Source: Bacteroidetes bacterium GWF2_43_63 (GTDB taxonomy: Bacteria; Bacteroidota; Bacteroidia; Bacteroidales; DTU049). Taken from it: a stretch of 44,651 nucleotides of DNA. The stretch's first letter is position 1. Each line of letters begins with the position of its first letter. Positions 18,110 through 26,840 of this stretch are shown piece after piece. The stretch is taken from assembly GCA_001769275.1 (NCBI GenBank), contig MEOQ01000004.1, positions 1 through 44,651 of the forward strand, given 5' to 3'. The notes below the pieces were generated by a model. It searched no databases. It saw only the letters and a program-made list of their open reading frames with translations, and was not told where the DNA came from. The translations under genes and the position numbers were made by a program.

Positions 18110-20296
18110 ATGATAATTGAGAGAATTGAACTTAATAATTTCATGTGCTATGCTGGCAAGAATAGCTTTGAGTTTAAAGAAGGAATAAATGTCATTATCG
18201 GCGACAATGGTTATGGGAAGTCAAAACTGTATGATGCTTTCTATTGGGTAATGTACGATCAGGTATTTGTGCCGGAAAAGAAGGAGTTTCAAAACACACG
18301 CTCGGTAAAGTCAAAAATAATCTCAGATAAAGCTAAACATGAAGCAAAAGATGGTAGTTTGTCCACATCTGTTTCAATTACATTTCATAATCTTGAAAAA
18401 GATGAAGTTTTCATATTAGAGAGAAAGTATGCAGTAAATGTTAAAGATTCTCGAATTCTTGAGAGTAATGATAGCGAATTTACTGTGATGCGTAAAGAAC
18501 TATCTTATCTTAACGCTAAATTAATTAGTGACGAAGAGGAAAAGAGGAAAATCGTTTTCAGAATTCTTCCGGCACAAATTAAAGATTATTTATGGTTCCA
18601 GGGAGAGCAAGTAGAATCAATAATTGATTTCAACAAACAAGATACATTAACAAGAGCTATTAATGTGCTCTCAAGTATTTCACGATATGATGAGCTAAAA
18701 GAAATTGCTGAAGCTGCTGCAAAATCAGGCAATAAGGAGTATGACAAAGAAGTCAAGAGACTTAGTAAAGACGGTGACCGTAGTGATCAGCTGGAGAATG
18801 AAAAAGAAAGACTGGAGGAGGCTATCGAAACATTGGGCAAGGAACTAAAGGAAGCAAAGGATAATTTGTCAATTGCTGAAGGGAAATGCGATGATTTGCT
18901 GAATAAAATTGAAGATGCTCAAAAGGTGGCTGAATTGCAACAAAAGAAGAAATCAGTTCTTGGAAGGTTGGAGGAATTGAATGATGAAATAAATGAAGAA
19001 CAAATATCTTTTCATAAAAAGATGTTTCGAAACAAATGGGTTTTAAAAGGAACTGAAAGCCTACACTCTGAATTTAGTGAGAAATACTCGAAATATGAAA
19101 GCATCAAGCTTCAGTTGGCTGAAGCATTAAGGCAAGAAAAAGAATCGGAAGAAGAAGTATTGAAAAAACTTCAAACGCGCTTACCTCTTGATGTTCCAGA
19201 GCCAATTTATGTTCAAAGAATGCTTGATGAGGAAAGATGTTTGGTTTGTGATCGGGAAGCTAAGAAGGATTCAGAACCCTGGAAAAGAATTAAGGAGCTA
19301 ATTCAAAGACATGATAAATATTCCCATAAGCATGTCGGGAAACAATTAACCAAACAGGATTTTTCTAACGACTTTAAAAAACTATATCAGAATGGCCTTT
19401 CACTGACACATAGAATTTCTGATATTGATGAAGATATTGCTGAAACACTTAAAAAAACAACAGGATTGAATTCTAAAATCAGAGATGCCGGTAAAGATTT
19501 AAAGGCTATTGATGAAGAAATTCAAAAGTTGTTATCAGACACCTCTCTTAGTGAAGAATCAGCACGTAATATCATTAACGAGTATTCTATTCAAAATAAA
19601 TATGTGAAAGACTTTCTTGACTTGGTAAGTAAGATTTCACAAAAACTTGAATTCAATAAAAATAATCTCCGAAGCGTAAATGAACAATTAAAATCTCTTA
19701 TAACAGGTGAGATCCCTAAATGGCTTATTGAGAAAAAAGACGTTTTAAATGATTTTGAACTAATAGCTTCATCAACACGAGATAGAGTTTTTAATAATTT
19801 GATAATGCAATTAGAGAAAGAAGCAAATCATCATTATGAGGCGATGACAGCTGGGAATAAATCTATACGAGGACAAATACGATTAAGAAAACTTCCCAAT
19901 GGAAATTATATGCCTGAAATAATTGACGGAAATGGGAATCCTCTTTTAGGCTCAAATACAAGTAATTTGATTTTAGTGAAATTGGCTGCTATTATGGCAA
20001 TTATTTCCGCGAAGACAAGTACAGGGAACGTTGACCTCTATACTCTCATTACGGATGCCCCAACATCGGTATTTGGAGAAGATTATACAATTGGATTTTG
20101 TAAAACAGTAAGCAAGGTCTATAGACAAAGCATAATTATGAGTAAGGAGTTTTACAAAAACGAAACTCTAAAAAATGAATTACTCACAAATAGAGACATC
20201 AAAATAGGGAAGGTTTATTTAATCACCCCGACAATACCAGAAAGTGAAAGAGCAAATCGACACGACCTTTCAACTAAAATTTCAGTTTTAAATTAA
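18110..20296 (+). CDS. SMC/Rad50-like ATPase (DndD-like; candidate Ssp restriction subunit)
   Basis: A 728-residue ABC-type ATPase. Walker A is GDNGYGKS at 31-38 and the C-terminal Walker B region is LITDAPTSVFG with Asp 649. Between them lie two long coiled-coil arms (about 200-330 and 400-560) meeting at a zinc-hook-like CLVC at 377-380, as in Rad50 and DndD. Such proteins open, bridge or sense DNA in an ATP-dependent way. In the Dnd pathway DndD belongs to the modification complex; here the modification set sspBCD is in the opposing operon, so this copy more likely serves restriction. It starts 4 bp after the 70-residue gene and ends 1 bp before the next. Confidence 0.8.
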   Translation: MIIERIELNNFMCYAGKNSFEFKEGINVIIGDNGYGKSKLYDAFYWVMYDQVFVPEKKEFQNTRSVKSKIISDKAKHEAKDGSLSTSVSITFHNLEKDEVFILERKYAVNVKDSRILESNDSEFTVMRKELSYLNAKLISDEEEKRKIVFRILPAQIKDYLWFQGEQVESIIDFNKQDTLTRAINVLSSISRYDELKEIAEAAAKSGNKEYDKEVKRLSKDGDRSDQLENEKERLEEAIETLGKELKEAKDNLSIAEGKCDDLLNKIEDAQKVAELQQKKKSVLGRLEELNDEINEEQISFHKKMFRNKWVLKGTESLHSEFSEKYSKYESIKLQLAEALRQEKESEEEVLKKLQTRLPLDVPEPIYVQRMLDEERCLVCDREAKKDSEPWKRIKELIQRHDKYSHKHVGKQLTKQDFSNDFKKLYQNGLSLTHRISDIDEDIAETLKKTTGLNSKIRDAGKDLKAIDEEIQKLLSDTSLSEESARNIINEYSIQNKYVKDFLDLVSKISQKLEFNKNNLRSVNEQLKSLITGEIPKWLIEKKDVLNDFELIASSTRDRVFNNLIMQLEKEANHHYEAMTAGNKSIRGQIRLRKLPNGNYMPEIIDGNGNPLLGSNTSNLILVKLAAIMAIISAKTSTGNVDLYTLITDAPTSVFGEDYTIGFCKTVSKVYRQSIIMSKEFYKNETLKNELLTNRDIKIGKVYLITPTIPESERANRHDLSTKISVLN

Positions 20297-20297
20297 T

Positions 20298-20792
20298 ATG
20301 GAACTTCTAAAAAGAATTAAAGACAGAGCACCAGAATACAACTCAGCATATGAAGAGCTGATTACGAAGTTCACGGTTTTACAAGGAGGTAGAGCTGGGA
20401 CATCTGGTGAAAGTTCAACGTGGGAACAAGGGAAGTATTTTGGCACTAAATATGAAATTTATATGTATGCAGCCTTATTAGGGCTCAAAATGAATTACCG
20501 TTTGCCAATTGCCCCGAATACAGATAAAAGTAAGTTTATTGAAGTTAAGGCATGGCAACCATATGATCTGGCTGATTATGTTGTTATGGGATTGCTTGCG
20601 AAATCTGACATAGATTTCAATGAGTTAGAGAATATGGAAGAAAAAGAAATAGAAAAGGAAATATCATCTTTGAAGAAATTGCTCGAAGAATATGCAAATG
20701 GTGGGTTTGATAAAATTAGGGCAAAGCTTGAAGACGAACCTACATTTTTTGAAAATAACGACAACTGTTTTATTGACTTACTCGATTCTTGA
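20298..20792 (+). CDS. Uncharacterised 164-residue protein ending the ssp rightward operon
   Basis: I recognise no named family with certainty. It starts 1 bp after the SMC-like gene. Residues 40-65 (WEQGKYFGTKYEIYMYAALL) look like a helical core and FIEVKAW (about 78-84), preceded by an Asp, matches the E-x-K end of a PD-(D/E)XK nuclease motif. The C-terminal 50 residues are strongly acidic helix (LENMEEKEIEKEI). It may be a nuclease or DNA-end-binding partner of the ATPase; DndE-like is an alternative. The gene ends 5 bp from the stop of the convergent DGQHR gene, leaving no room for a terminator. Confidence 0.65.
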   Translation: MELLKRIKDRAPEYNSAYEELITKFTVLQGGRAGTSGESSTWEQGKYFGTKYEIYMYAALLGLKMNYRLPIAPNTDKSKFIEVKAWQPYDLADYVVMGLLAKSDIDFNELENMEEKEIEKEISSLKKLLEEYANGGFDKIRAKLEDEPTFFENNDNCFIDLLDS

Positions 20793-20797
20793 AGTAG

Positions 20798-22018
20798 TTA
20801 GATTTTGGTCACATCATCTTTGAAATTGTCAAAAAAGGCTTTCTCTGCTTTTGTCATTTGCAAATCGATTCCAATTTTTTTACAAATCATCTGTATGGCA
20901 AGAATTTGCCTGGGTTTATCTGTCTTTAAAGTATTTTTCTCTTGGTCAATAAACACCTTCTTCCATACCTTGTGAGTCAGTTTAAAATCATCATTAGAAA
21001 AAAACAATATAGCGTCCTTTTCTTTTCCTTTTATTTTAGCAATTTTAAGTACATAAAACAATATCATTTGTCCAATCGGTCTGAACAACAAACTTGTTGC
21101 ATTTGATTTTCTATCCACAACTCCAGTTTCAAAATATTTCTTTACCGAAGGTATTGAGTTAAGAATTTTCTTGAAATATATTTTTATTTTCATCGTTTCA
21201 CTATCGATGAAGTCTTCACTCTCTCTTCGTGTTGTGAATTTCTTATAATGATGTCCTGCTAAAGGGAGGTTGTTGGAGAATGTCTTATCTGTCAATATTA
21301 TTGAAATCATATCATAAATTAAAACAATATTAGAAAAATGATTTTTATTGCCTTGATTCATGCTTCGTGTCTTAGAATATTGAATCCGATCCTTGAAGAA
21401 ATCGAAATCTTCCATTAATCTTCTTGTTATTATCGCACAATTATCTTCTTCATCCAATGCAATTATTTCACTAATGTTCACTGGTATAGCATACCTATTC
21501 AAAGTAGAAAACAACCTTCTTGTTCTAATTTCGCCTTCCCTTGATTCCTTATGTGCTACAAAAATTACTGCTACCTCTTCGTCTTTTAATTCATCATTAT
21601 ACTGCTTTAGATATTGTTTGATTGCACTTGTTCTATGCTGTCCATCTATTGAAAAAATCTTTTCTTCTCCATTTAAAGTAAGAATTCCAAAAGTCTTGCT
21701 TAAGTAGTCCTGTTCAGATTCAGATAGATCCGTTGATGTCTTTTCAATATCAATTTCTTGCCAATGTGGCTTCCCTCCGTATATCCCACAAATTATAGAA
21801 TTAAAAAATCTCTGGGGTTGATCTTTTAAATATGATACTATATCAGAACTTCTGTCACTAACTTCTCGTTGAATCCATCTGCTTAGCTCTTTATTCTTAT
21901 GAATCTCTTGAGCAAGAGAAGTCCTATTTGCCAGCTCGCAAAATTTCATTACTGAAACATAGTAGAACCAATCACCCATTCTACCTCTTAGGCATGGTAA
22001 TCTTAATGTGTTATTCAT
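20798..22018 (-). CDS. DGQHR-domain protein (DndB-like)
   Basis: A 406-residue protein with the signature FSIDGQHRTSAI, DGQHR at 125-129. The motif defines the DndB family of DNA-phosphorothioation proteins, where DndB acts as a regulator of the modification genes. Downstream TRRLFSTLNRYAIPVN matches the conserved R-x-FxxLN segment of the DGQHR/ParB-like fold. Its ATG overlaps the GIY-YIG stop (ATGA), so it is translationally coupled to that nuclease and is the last gene of the sspB operon. It could repress one or both operons or guide modification. No separate HTH is visible. Confidence 0.8.
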   Translation of the reverse strand: MNNTLRLPCLRGRMGDWFYYVSVMKFCELANRTSLAQEIHKNKELSRWIQREVSDRSSDIVSYLKDQPQRFFNSIICGIYGGKPHWQEIDIEKTSTDLSESEQDYLSKTFGILTLNGEEKIFSIDGQHRTSAIKQYLKQYNDELKDEEVAVIFVAHKESREGEIRTRRLFSTLNRYAIPVNISEIIALDEEDNCAIITRRLMEDFDFFKDRIQYSKTRSMNQGNKNHFSNIVLIYDMISIILTDKTFSNNLPLAGHHYKKFTTRRESEDFIDSETMKIKIYFKKILNSIPSVKKYFETGVVDRKSNATSLLFRPIGQMILFYVLKIAKIKGKEKDAILFFSNDDFKLTHKVWKKVFIDQEKNTLKTDKPRQILAIQMICKKIGIDLQMTKAEKAFFDNFKDDVTKI

Positions 22019-22515
22019 TCGTAAATGTTTTTTAGTTCGGGTTTTATCTTTGCAATTGGAATGTCAGTATTAACCTTGGGTACAAAAGTATTTAAAAGCT
22101 TAACTTCACATTCTTCTATATGATTATCATCAACTAAATCAGCGTAATAAAAATGCAAACAATCCTTCCAAAGCTTTAGCATGGTGAAAACCTTTGGCCT
22201 TGGCTTTCCTTTTCCCTCTTGGTCATCAAGATATTCTTTATATCTAACTCTAAAACTCCTTGTTGTTTGACCTATATAGAATAAATACCTTGTTTCAAAT
22301 AACTTATTAAAATCAGGTTTGACTACAAAGCAGTATATGCCTTTTTTATCAGCTGGAACATTATTTATTTGAGCGTTGTTGAATGGGACTTCATTCCAGG
22401 TTAGATTATGAGGAATACCATTTGCTGGATTATTCCAGTGTTCAGGAAATAAGAGAAACTTCCATATATGTTCTTTTATTAAGCCTCTCTCGCCAAAATC
22501 AATGTCGAATGCCAT
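22015..22515 (-). CDS. GIY-YIG nuclease in the ssp operon
   Basis: A 166-residue protein. The GIY-YIG core is clear: KGIYCFVV near residue 58, FYIGQTTRSFRVRYKEY near 80-96 with the catalytic Arg region, then a Glu in IEECEVKLLN near 133-142 and the following Asn. About 55 residues precede the core (W-rich: IWKFLLFPEHW) and could bind DNA or a partner. GIY-YIG enzymes cut one DNA strand with a metal ion. It lies 9 bp after sspD and overlaps the DGQHR gene by 4 bp. This nuclease is not part of the classic SspABCD-E set, so it is a candidate accessory effector. Confidence 0.8.
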   Translation of the reverse strand: MAFDIDFGERGLIKEHIWKFLLFPEHWNNPANGIPHNLTWNEVPFNNAQINNVPADKKGIYCFVVKPDFNKLFETRYLFYIGQTTRSFRVRYKEYLDDQEGKGKPRPKVFTMLKLWKDCLHFYYADLVDDNHIEECEVKLLNTFVPKVNTDIPIAKIKPELKNIYE

Positions 22516-22524
22516 AATAATTGA

Positions 22525-23622
22525 TTATATAAAACATGAAGCACAACCTTCATCTTCATTTAAAATATCAATAAGAAATGGAGATTTAGATTTTGCTACT
22601 TTTAAATTTCGTTTGAAACAATCCTCTTTGATTTTTTTAATCCTATCTGGATTAATTAAATCTTTCAGCGTTTCTTCTTGATTCCATGAATAACCATCTT
22701 TCTCATATTCCATAGCCTTTTGGAAAAGATCAGGGTGTTGTTCATAAAGCCACACCCACTCAATTTTTTGTTGAAAAAAACAAAAGAAACATCCGGAGCG
22801 ACTTCGTGAATACTGACCCACTTCATCATTTATTTCAAAATCAACCTTCTTATAATAGCTTGGAACGCCGACACCACTTTCCTCTAATATCTTAAAAATA
22901 TCATCACGATTCAGGTTATCTTCGTTTGGAATCAATTCAAAAGAAACTTCGTTAGATAGCGGGTACGTTGTAGATTTTAAGTATTCAAAAACAATTTGAT
23001 TGAACTCTTTAACTCCTGTTTCTAAGAGTAAATTTAGTTTCTGCAATTGTGTGAAATTTTGTGTCAATGGTATTTTGATTATCTCAAGAAGTCTATCTGC
23101 ATTTGGGGATAGGGTAATCTTTTTAAATATTCTTACTGTTTTACTTATATTATCATTAGCAAGAATTTTTCTAATGACATCTTCACTCCATATGTTCCTT
23201 CTAAAAGGAAAAATTGATTGTATATTCGGTTTTCGTGAAATATAGCCTTCACGGTCTTCATCACCTCTTATACCAACATAAGAAATAACAGGGTCACTCC
23301 CAACAAATTTCTCAAAAGGTTCTAACTTCAACTTTTTTGTACACCAACGGGATGTCGAGGATGGCAGATATCCTCCATACATCTTTAAGTGATGATCAAA
23401 AGGAGCTTCATTACTCCCTTCTGCTGCTTGAAGTTTTATAATACTTTTCCCGAGGTAAATTTCCAGGTTTCTGATCAATTCATATGTTTCATCTAATTCT
23501 TTTCCTGTATCACAGGTGTAATATTCTATGTTCAATGAAGGATATTTATCTTTCATATAAATAGCAAGTGCGGCACTATCCTTACCGCCTGAAATTCCTA
23601 ACACATGTCGTATATTCTTCAT
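22525..23622 (-). CDS. sspD: PAPS-reductase-like ATP pyrophosphatase (SspD/DndC-like)
   Basis: A 365-residue protein of the PAPS reductase superfamily. The PP-loop SGGKDS is at 11-16 and RWCTKKLKLEP around 93-103 is the substrate/sulfur motif of the family. It should adenylate the DNA backbone phosphate so that sulfur can be inserted. Further Cys occur in GCFFC (about 275-279) and a C-terminal CASC, possible cluster or persulfide sites. About 80 residues between 165 and 245 are an insertion compared with short PAPS reductases. The start overlaps sspC by 4 bp (ATGA), and the order sspB-sspC-sspD matches the known Ssp cassette. Confidence 0.85.
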   Translation of the reverse strand: MKNIRHVLGISGGKDSAALAIYMKDKYPSLNIEYYTCDTGKELDETYELIRNLEIYLGKSIIKLQAAEGSNEAPFDHHLKMYGGYLPSSTSRWCTKKLKLEPFEKFVGSDPVISYVGIRGDEDREGYISRKPNIQSIFPFRRNIWSEDVIRKILANDNISKTVRIFKKITLSPNADRLLEIIKIPLTQNFTQLQKLNLLLETGVKEFNQIVFEYLKSTTYPLSNEVSFELIPNEDNLNRDDIFKILEESGVGVPSYYKKVDFEINDEVGQYSRSRSGCFFCFFQQKIEWVWLYEQHPDLFQKAMEYEKDGYSWNQEETLKDLINPDRIKKIKEDCFKRNLKVAKSKSPFLIDILNEDEGCASCFI

Positions 23623-26600
23623 TTCCTTAACAACTCTTTTAGAATATTTGCCAATGCTGCAATATTGATAGTTTTGTCCTTTGAAAGCTTCGATTTAATA
23701 ACAGTTTCAATTTGCGCAACTTCAGTTCTTCTTGTTTTAGGTAGTCGTATTAAACTTTTGTTTATGCCATCAACAAAAGAACTCAGTTCTATACCTAATA
23801 CATCTTCTTTACCATCATTGAAATCAGATTTTGAAATATTTGTGAGACTATCTAACTCTCTGATCATAATGGAAAATCTATCTTTCAGTATAAATTCGTC
23901 TTCATCATTGATTATTTCTATTGATTTTCCAATAATTACCTGTGCAATCGAACTCAACCAAGCCTTTCTATCATCCAGATCAGAATCTAAACGCTGTATG
24001 AAAGTTTTTTGGTGTGGTAGGCAGAGATGTTTTTTAAGTTTCCTATATCTTGCCTGCAACTCAATTTTATACTTTTCAAAAGGCATTTTCTCACCAATAA
24101 AATCATTGAGGATAAATTCTTCAAATCTATTTATCAGTTCATCAAATGCTGTCCGTAATTCTCTGATAGAATCCTGCAATTTAACTATATAAGCTTGCAG
24201 TACGTCCTTTGAATTTTGAATTGAAGATACACTAAAGCCAATAGCAGTAGGGAAATCTTCAAAAAACGTTTTCTCGGGATCTTTTGCGTTTGCAATTGCA
24301 GTCCTTATTGAAAGAGTCTCCTTTTTTAATCTTTTAGTATTTCGGGAGTACTCTGGTAGTCCTCTATAGAAGGTTAAAAAAGGTTTAATTGTCTCAATAA
24401 AAGTGTTATTATCTATCTTATCCTTTGAATGCTGATTCAGAAAAACACGATAACTATTAAAAATGTCAAGTTTTACTCCCTCAATATCAAAAGTTTTGAT
24501 TTCATAATCATCAGGGCATTTTACAAGTAATTCGAGAACTTCATCCGTTATATATGGGATGTATCCGCTTTCGCCAAACAGAGCATAGTCATCACGTTTG
24601 ATGAATAGAAAGGATGCTATCCAAAAATCAATTAATCCCTGTTTTAATTTAAAAGGTTGTTTTGTAAGAGGAGAAATAAAATCCGAAATAGATCTTCTAG
24701 TATGTTTAGCAGACTCAAGAAAAGCAATTGAAAAGCTCCAAAGCTCTTTGAAGGTTGAGTCGGGTGATACTGCCGGGACAAAATTAATCTTATCAGAGTA
24801 TAATGTTATGCCGTTTTCCTTAAGAAGAGTTAAGAAAATGGTTTTCTCTGGAGGAAACTTATTACTTTCAAATCCCAGATCCGGTTTATCCCAATTATCA
24901 ACTAATGCCCGATAAAAGCCTTTTTTCGCAGTGTGGATTGAACTTGAAATTTTATGCTTATTAACTAATTCATTCCTAAAGACAGGGGCTTTTGCATATA
25001 TTTGGTAGCAAATATGAGAAAGATACTTGTTGAAGTCCTTCTTGCTTGAAATTTTAACTTCAGTTCCTTTGAATATCCATGTTAAATCAGAGCTATTGGA
25101 GTATAAATTATGTAGTATATAATGATTTAGAAGGTTCTTCTGATGATGTAAAATGTTTTCTAGCTCTCGCTTTGCAACTCGATCATGTTCATTTTCTTCA
25201 AGGACTTTCCTTGTTTTTTCGATTTCAAATAGCTGGTTTTTTATAGTTTTTGAATTACGGTAAAACCCATAAAGAATCGCTTCTTCATGATTAAGAGATG
25301 TTTCTTTAACCTCTTTTATTGTTAGAGTCTCGTTGAAAATCAAATTTATGAATCCATCAACCTCATCTGTCGGAACTTCATTAATGGGGGTTTGGGATAT
25401 ACGGAATTCGAATAATCTGGGAGTCCCCATTAAGTACGAATAGGCCTTTGCATAAATTGATGGAAGTTGGTAATGCTTCTTTAGCATTGTTGCGACATCA
25501 CTTATTTCCGTTACTTTACTTTCTGCTTCAATAAGTGCTGTTGTGATATCAAGATCTGTCCCTTCGAATAAAATATATTGTTTATTGTATTTTCTAAATA
25601 AAATAATCTTGTTATGTTCAAGGCTATTGACTAATTCTTCAGAGTTTCTCACTCCTAGGCATGTTGAAGCATATTTTATTAAGAATTCCTTGCCAAGGTC
25701 AGAACCATTCATGGCAGTTATTTCGAGCAAGCCAATTGTCTTAATAATTTTTGAATAATCTGATATATTATCTGGGAATAATCTTTCAATAGCATCAATG
25801 GAATTTTTAATTGCAGCCCATGCTGCATAATCTGGATTATATCGTGAATTAATGTAAGAATAGAAATTAAAGATCAGATAATCGTAAACGCAGGCAATAT
25901 TATAAAATGGGTTTAGTCTTCGATCTAACTTATTAATACCTGTATGGTCGGTTGATTCAAGAAAGGAAAAAAGAGACCTTTCATTTTGACCATATTTTTG
26001 CAAAGAAATAGTTAATATGTTTGCGGAAATCAGATCAAGGGGATAGAGCCTATTTGAAATGTCTGATATAAAATCAGAACCAAAACTAAAAGCTTTTGAT
26101 TTTTTTGCAATGTTTAAAGCATTGTGAATTTCCTTTTCTGTTTTTTCATCCAGATTGGGATTTACTAAATGCTCTGATGCTAAAAAAAGAAGCTGTTCAA
26201 TCGGTTCATTAAATGTTATTTCCCGGAATCTTCCTTTTACTTTTGTCCACTCTTGTTTTTGGGTTATATTTAACGAGAAAGCATACGCATCAAAATTCTG
26301 ATGTATTGTTGTAATAAGAATTATGTTGTGATCTGGATTATTTGCAAATTCCGATAATTGCTGAATAAAATAAAGTTCCTTTTCAGGAAGATTTTGAGAT
26401 GCGTATTCTAAGTACTTACCAAATTCGTCAATTACAATAACAAGCAAGGGATTATTCTTCCCTAATTCCCTGTAATGACTGTATATTTCTGATAGGATGT
26501 TTTCTGTCTGATGCTTTGTTGTGGAGACATCAAAATAATCCGCAAAGGATGTTAAAATGGACTTATATTCGCCAATAAAATTTAGAAATTTAATTCTGGG

Positions 26601-26840
26601 GTTCTTAAGTAGATCGACACTAAAATGTCTTTTTTTCCCTGTAAGACTTTGTTGAAGTGCCCATAAAAAAGATGATTTTCCTGTGCCGTAAGATCCAATA
26701 ATGTTAAAAGATCGAATCCCTTTGTGAAAATCACTTTTTAATTGTTCAACAATCCTTTTTGCATTTGGAGTAGGTATGTAGTTAAGATCTCTACCCTGAT
26801 CCCGAATTATGTTGGTTGATGTGGAATATTTAGTTTGCAT
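23619..26840 (-). CDS. sspC: Large P-loop ATPase of the phosphorothioation system (SspC-like)
   Basis: A 1073-residue ATPase. Walker A GSYGTGKSS lies at 49-57 and Walker B LVIVIDEFGKYLE with Asp-Glu at 138-139, an AAA/STAND-like arrangement. The remaining 900 residues are mostly helical with coiled-coil-like stretches (about 540-590 and 905-960). In the SspABCD pathway SspC is the ATPase that supports the SspB nickase and SspD during strand-specific sulfur insertion. It overlaps sspB by 11 bp and sspD by 4 bp. Base composition is A/T-rich like its neighbours. The assignment rests on the DUF4007 gene before it and the PAPS-reductase gene after it as much as on its own motifs. Confidence 0.85.
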   Translation of the reverse strand: MQTKYSTSTNIIRDQGRDLNYIPTPNAKRIVEQLKSDFHKGIRSFNIIGSYGTGKSSFLWALQQSLTGKKRHFSVDLLKNPRIKFLNFIGEYKSILTSFADYFDVSTTKHQTENILSEIYSHYRELGKNNPLLVIVIDEFGKYLEYASQNLPEKELYFIQQLSEFANNPDHNIILITTIHQNFDAYAFSLNITQKQEWTKVKGRFREITFNEPIEQLLFLASEHLVNPNLDEKTEKEIHNALNIAKKSKAFSFGSDFISDISNRLYPLDLISANILTISLQKYGQNERSLFSFLESTDHTGINKLDRRLNPFYNIACVYDYLIFNFYSYINSRYNPDYAAWAAIKNSIDAIERLFPDNISDYSKIIKTIGLLEITAMNGSDLGKEFLIKYASTCLGVRNSEELVNSLEHNKIILFRKYNKQYILFEGTDLDITTALIEAESKVTEISDVATMLKKHYQLPSIYAKAYSYLMGTPRLFEFRISQTPINEVPTDEVDGFINLIFNETLTIKEVKETSLNHEEAILYGFYRNSKTIKNQLFEIEKTRKVLEENEHDRVAKRELENILHHQKNLLNHYILHNLYSNSSDLTWIFKGTEVKISSKKDFNKYLSHICYQIYAKAPVFRNELVNKHKISSSIHTAKKGFYRALVDNWDKPDLGFESNKFPPEKTIFLTLLKENGITLYSDKINFVPAVSPDSTFKELWSFSIAFLESAKHTRRSISDFISPLTKQPFKLKQGLIDFWIASFLFIKRDDYALFGESGYIPYITDEVLELLVKCPDDYEIKTFDIEGVKLDIFNSYRVFLNQHSKDKIDNNTFIETIKPFLTFYRGLPEYSRNTKRLKKETLSIRTAIANAKDPEKTFFEDFPTAIGFSVSSIQNSKDVLQAYIVKLQDSIRELRTAFDELINRFEEFILNDFIGEKMPFEKYKIELQARYRKLKKHLCLPHQKTFIQRLDSDLDDRKAWLSSIAQVIIGKSIEIINDEDEFILKDRFSIMIRELDSLTNISKSDFNDGKEDVLGIELSSFVDGINKSLIRLPKTRRTEVAQIETVIKSKLSKDKTINIAALANILKELLRK

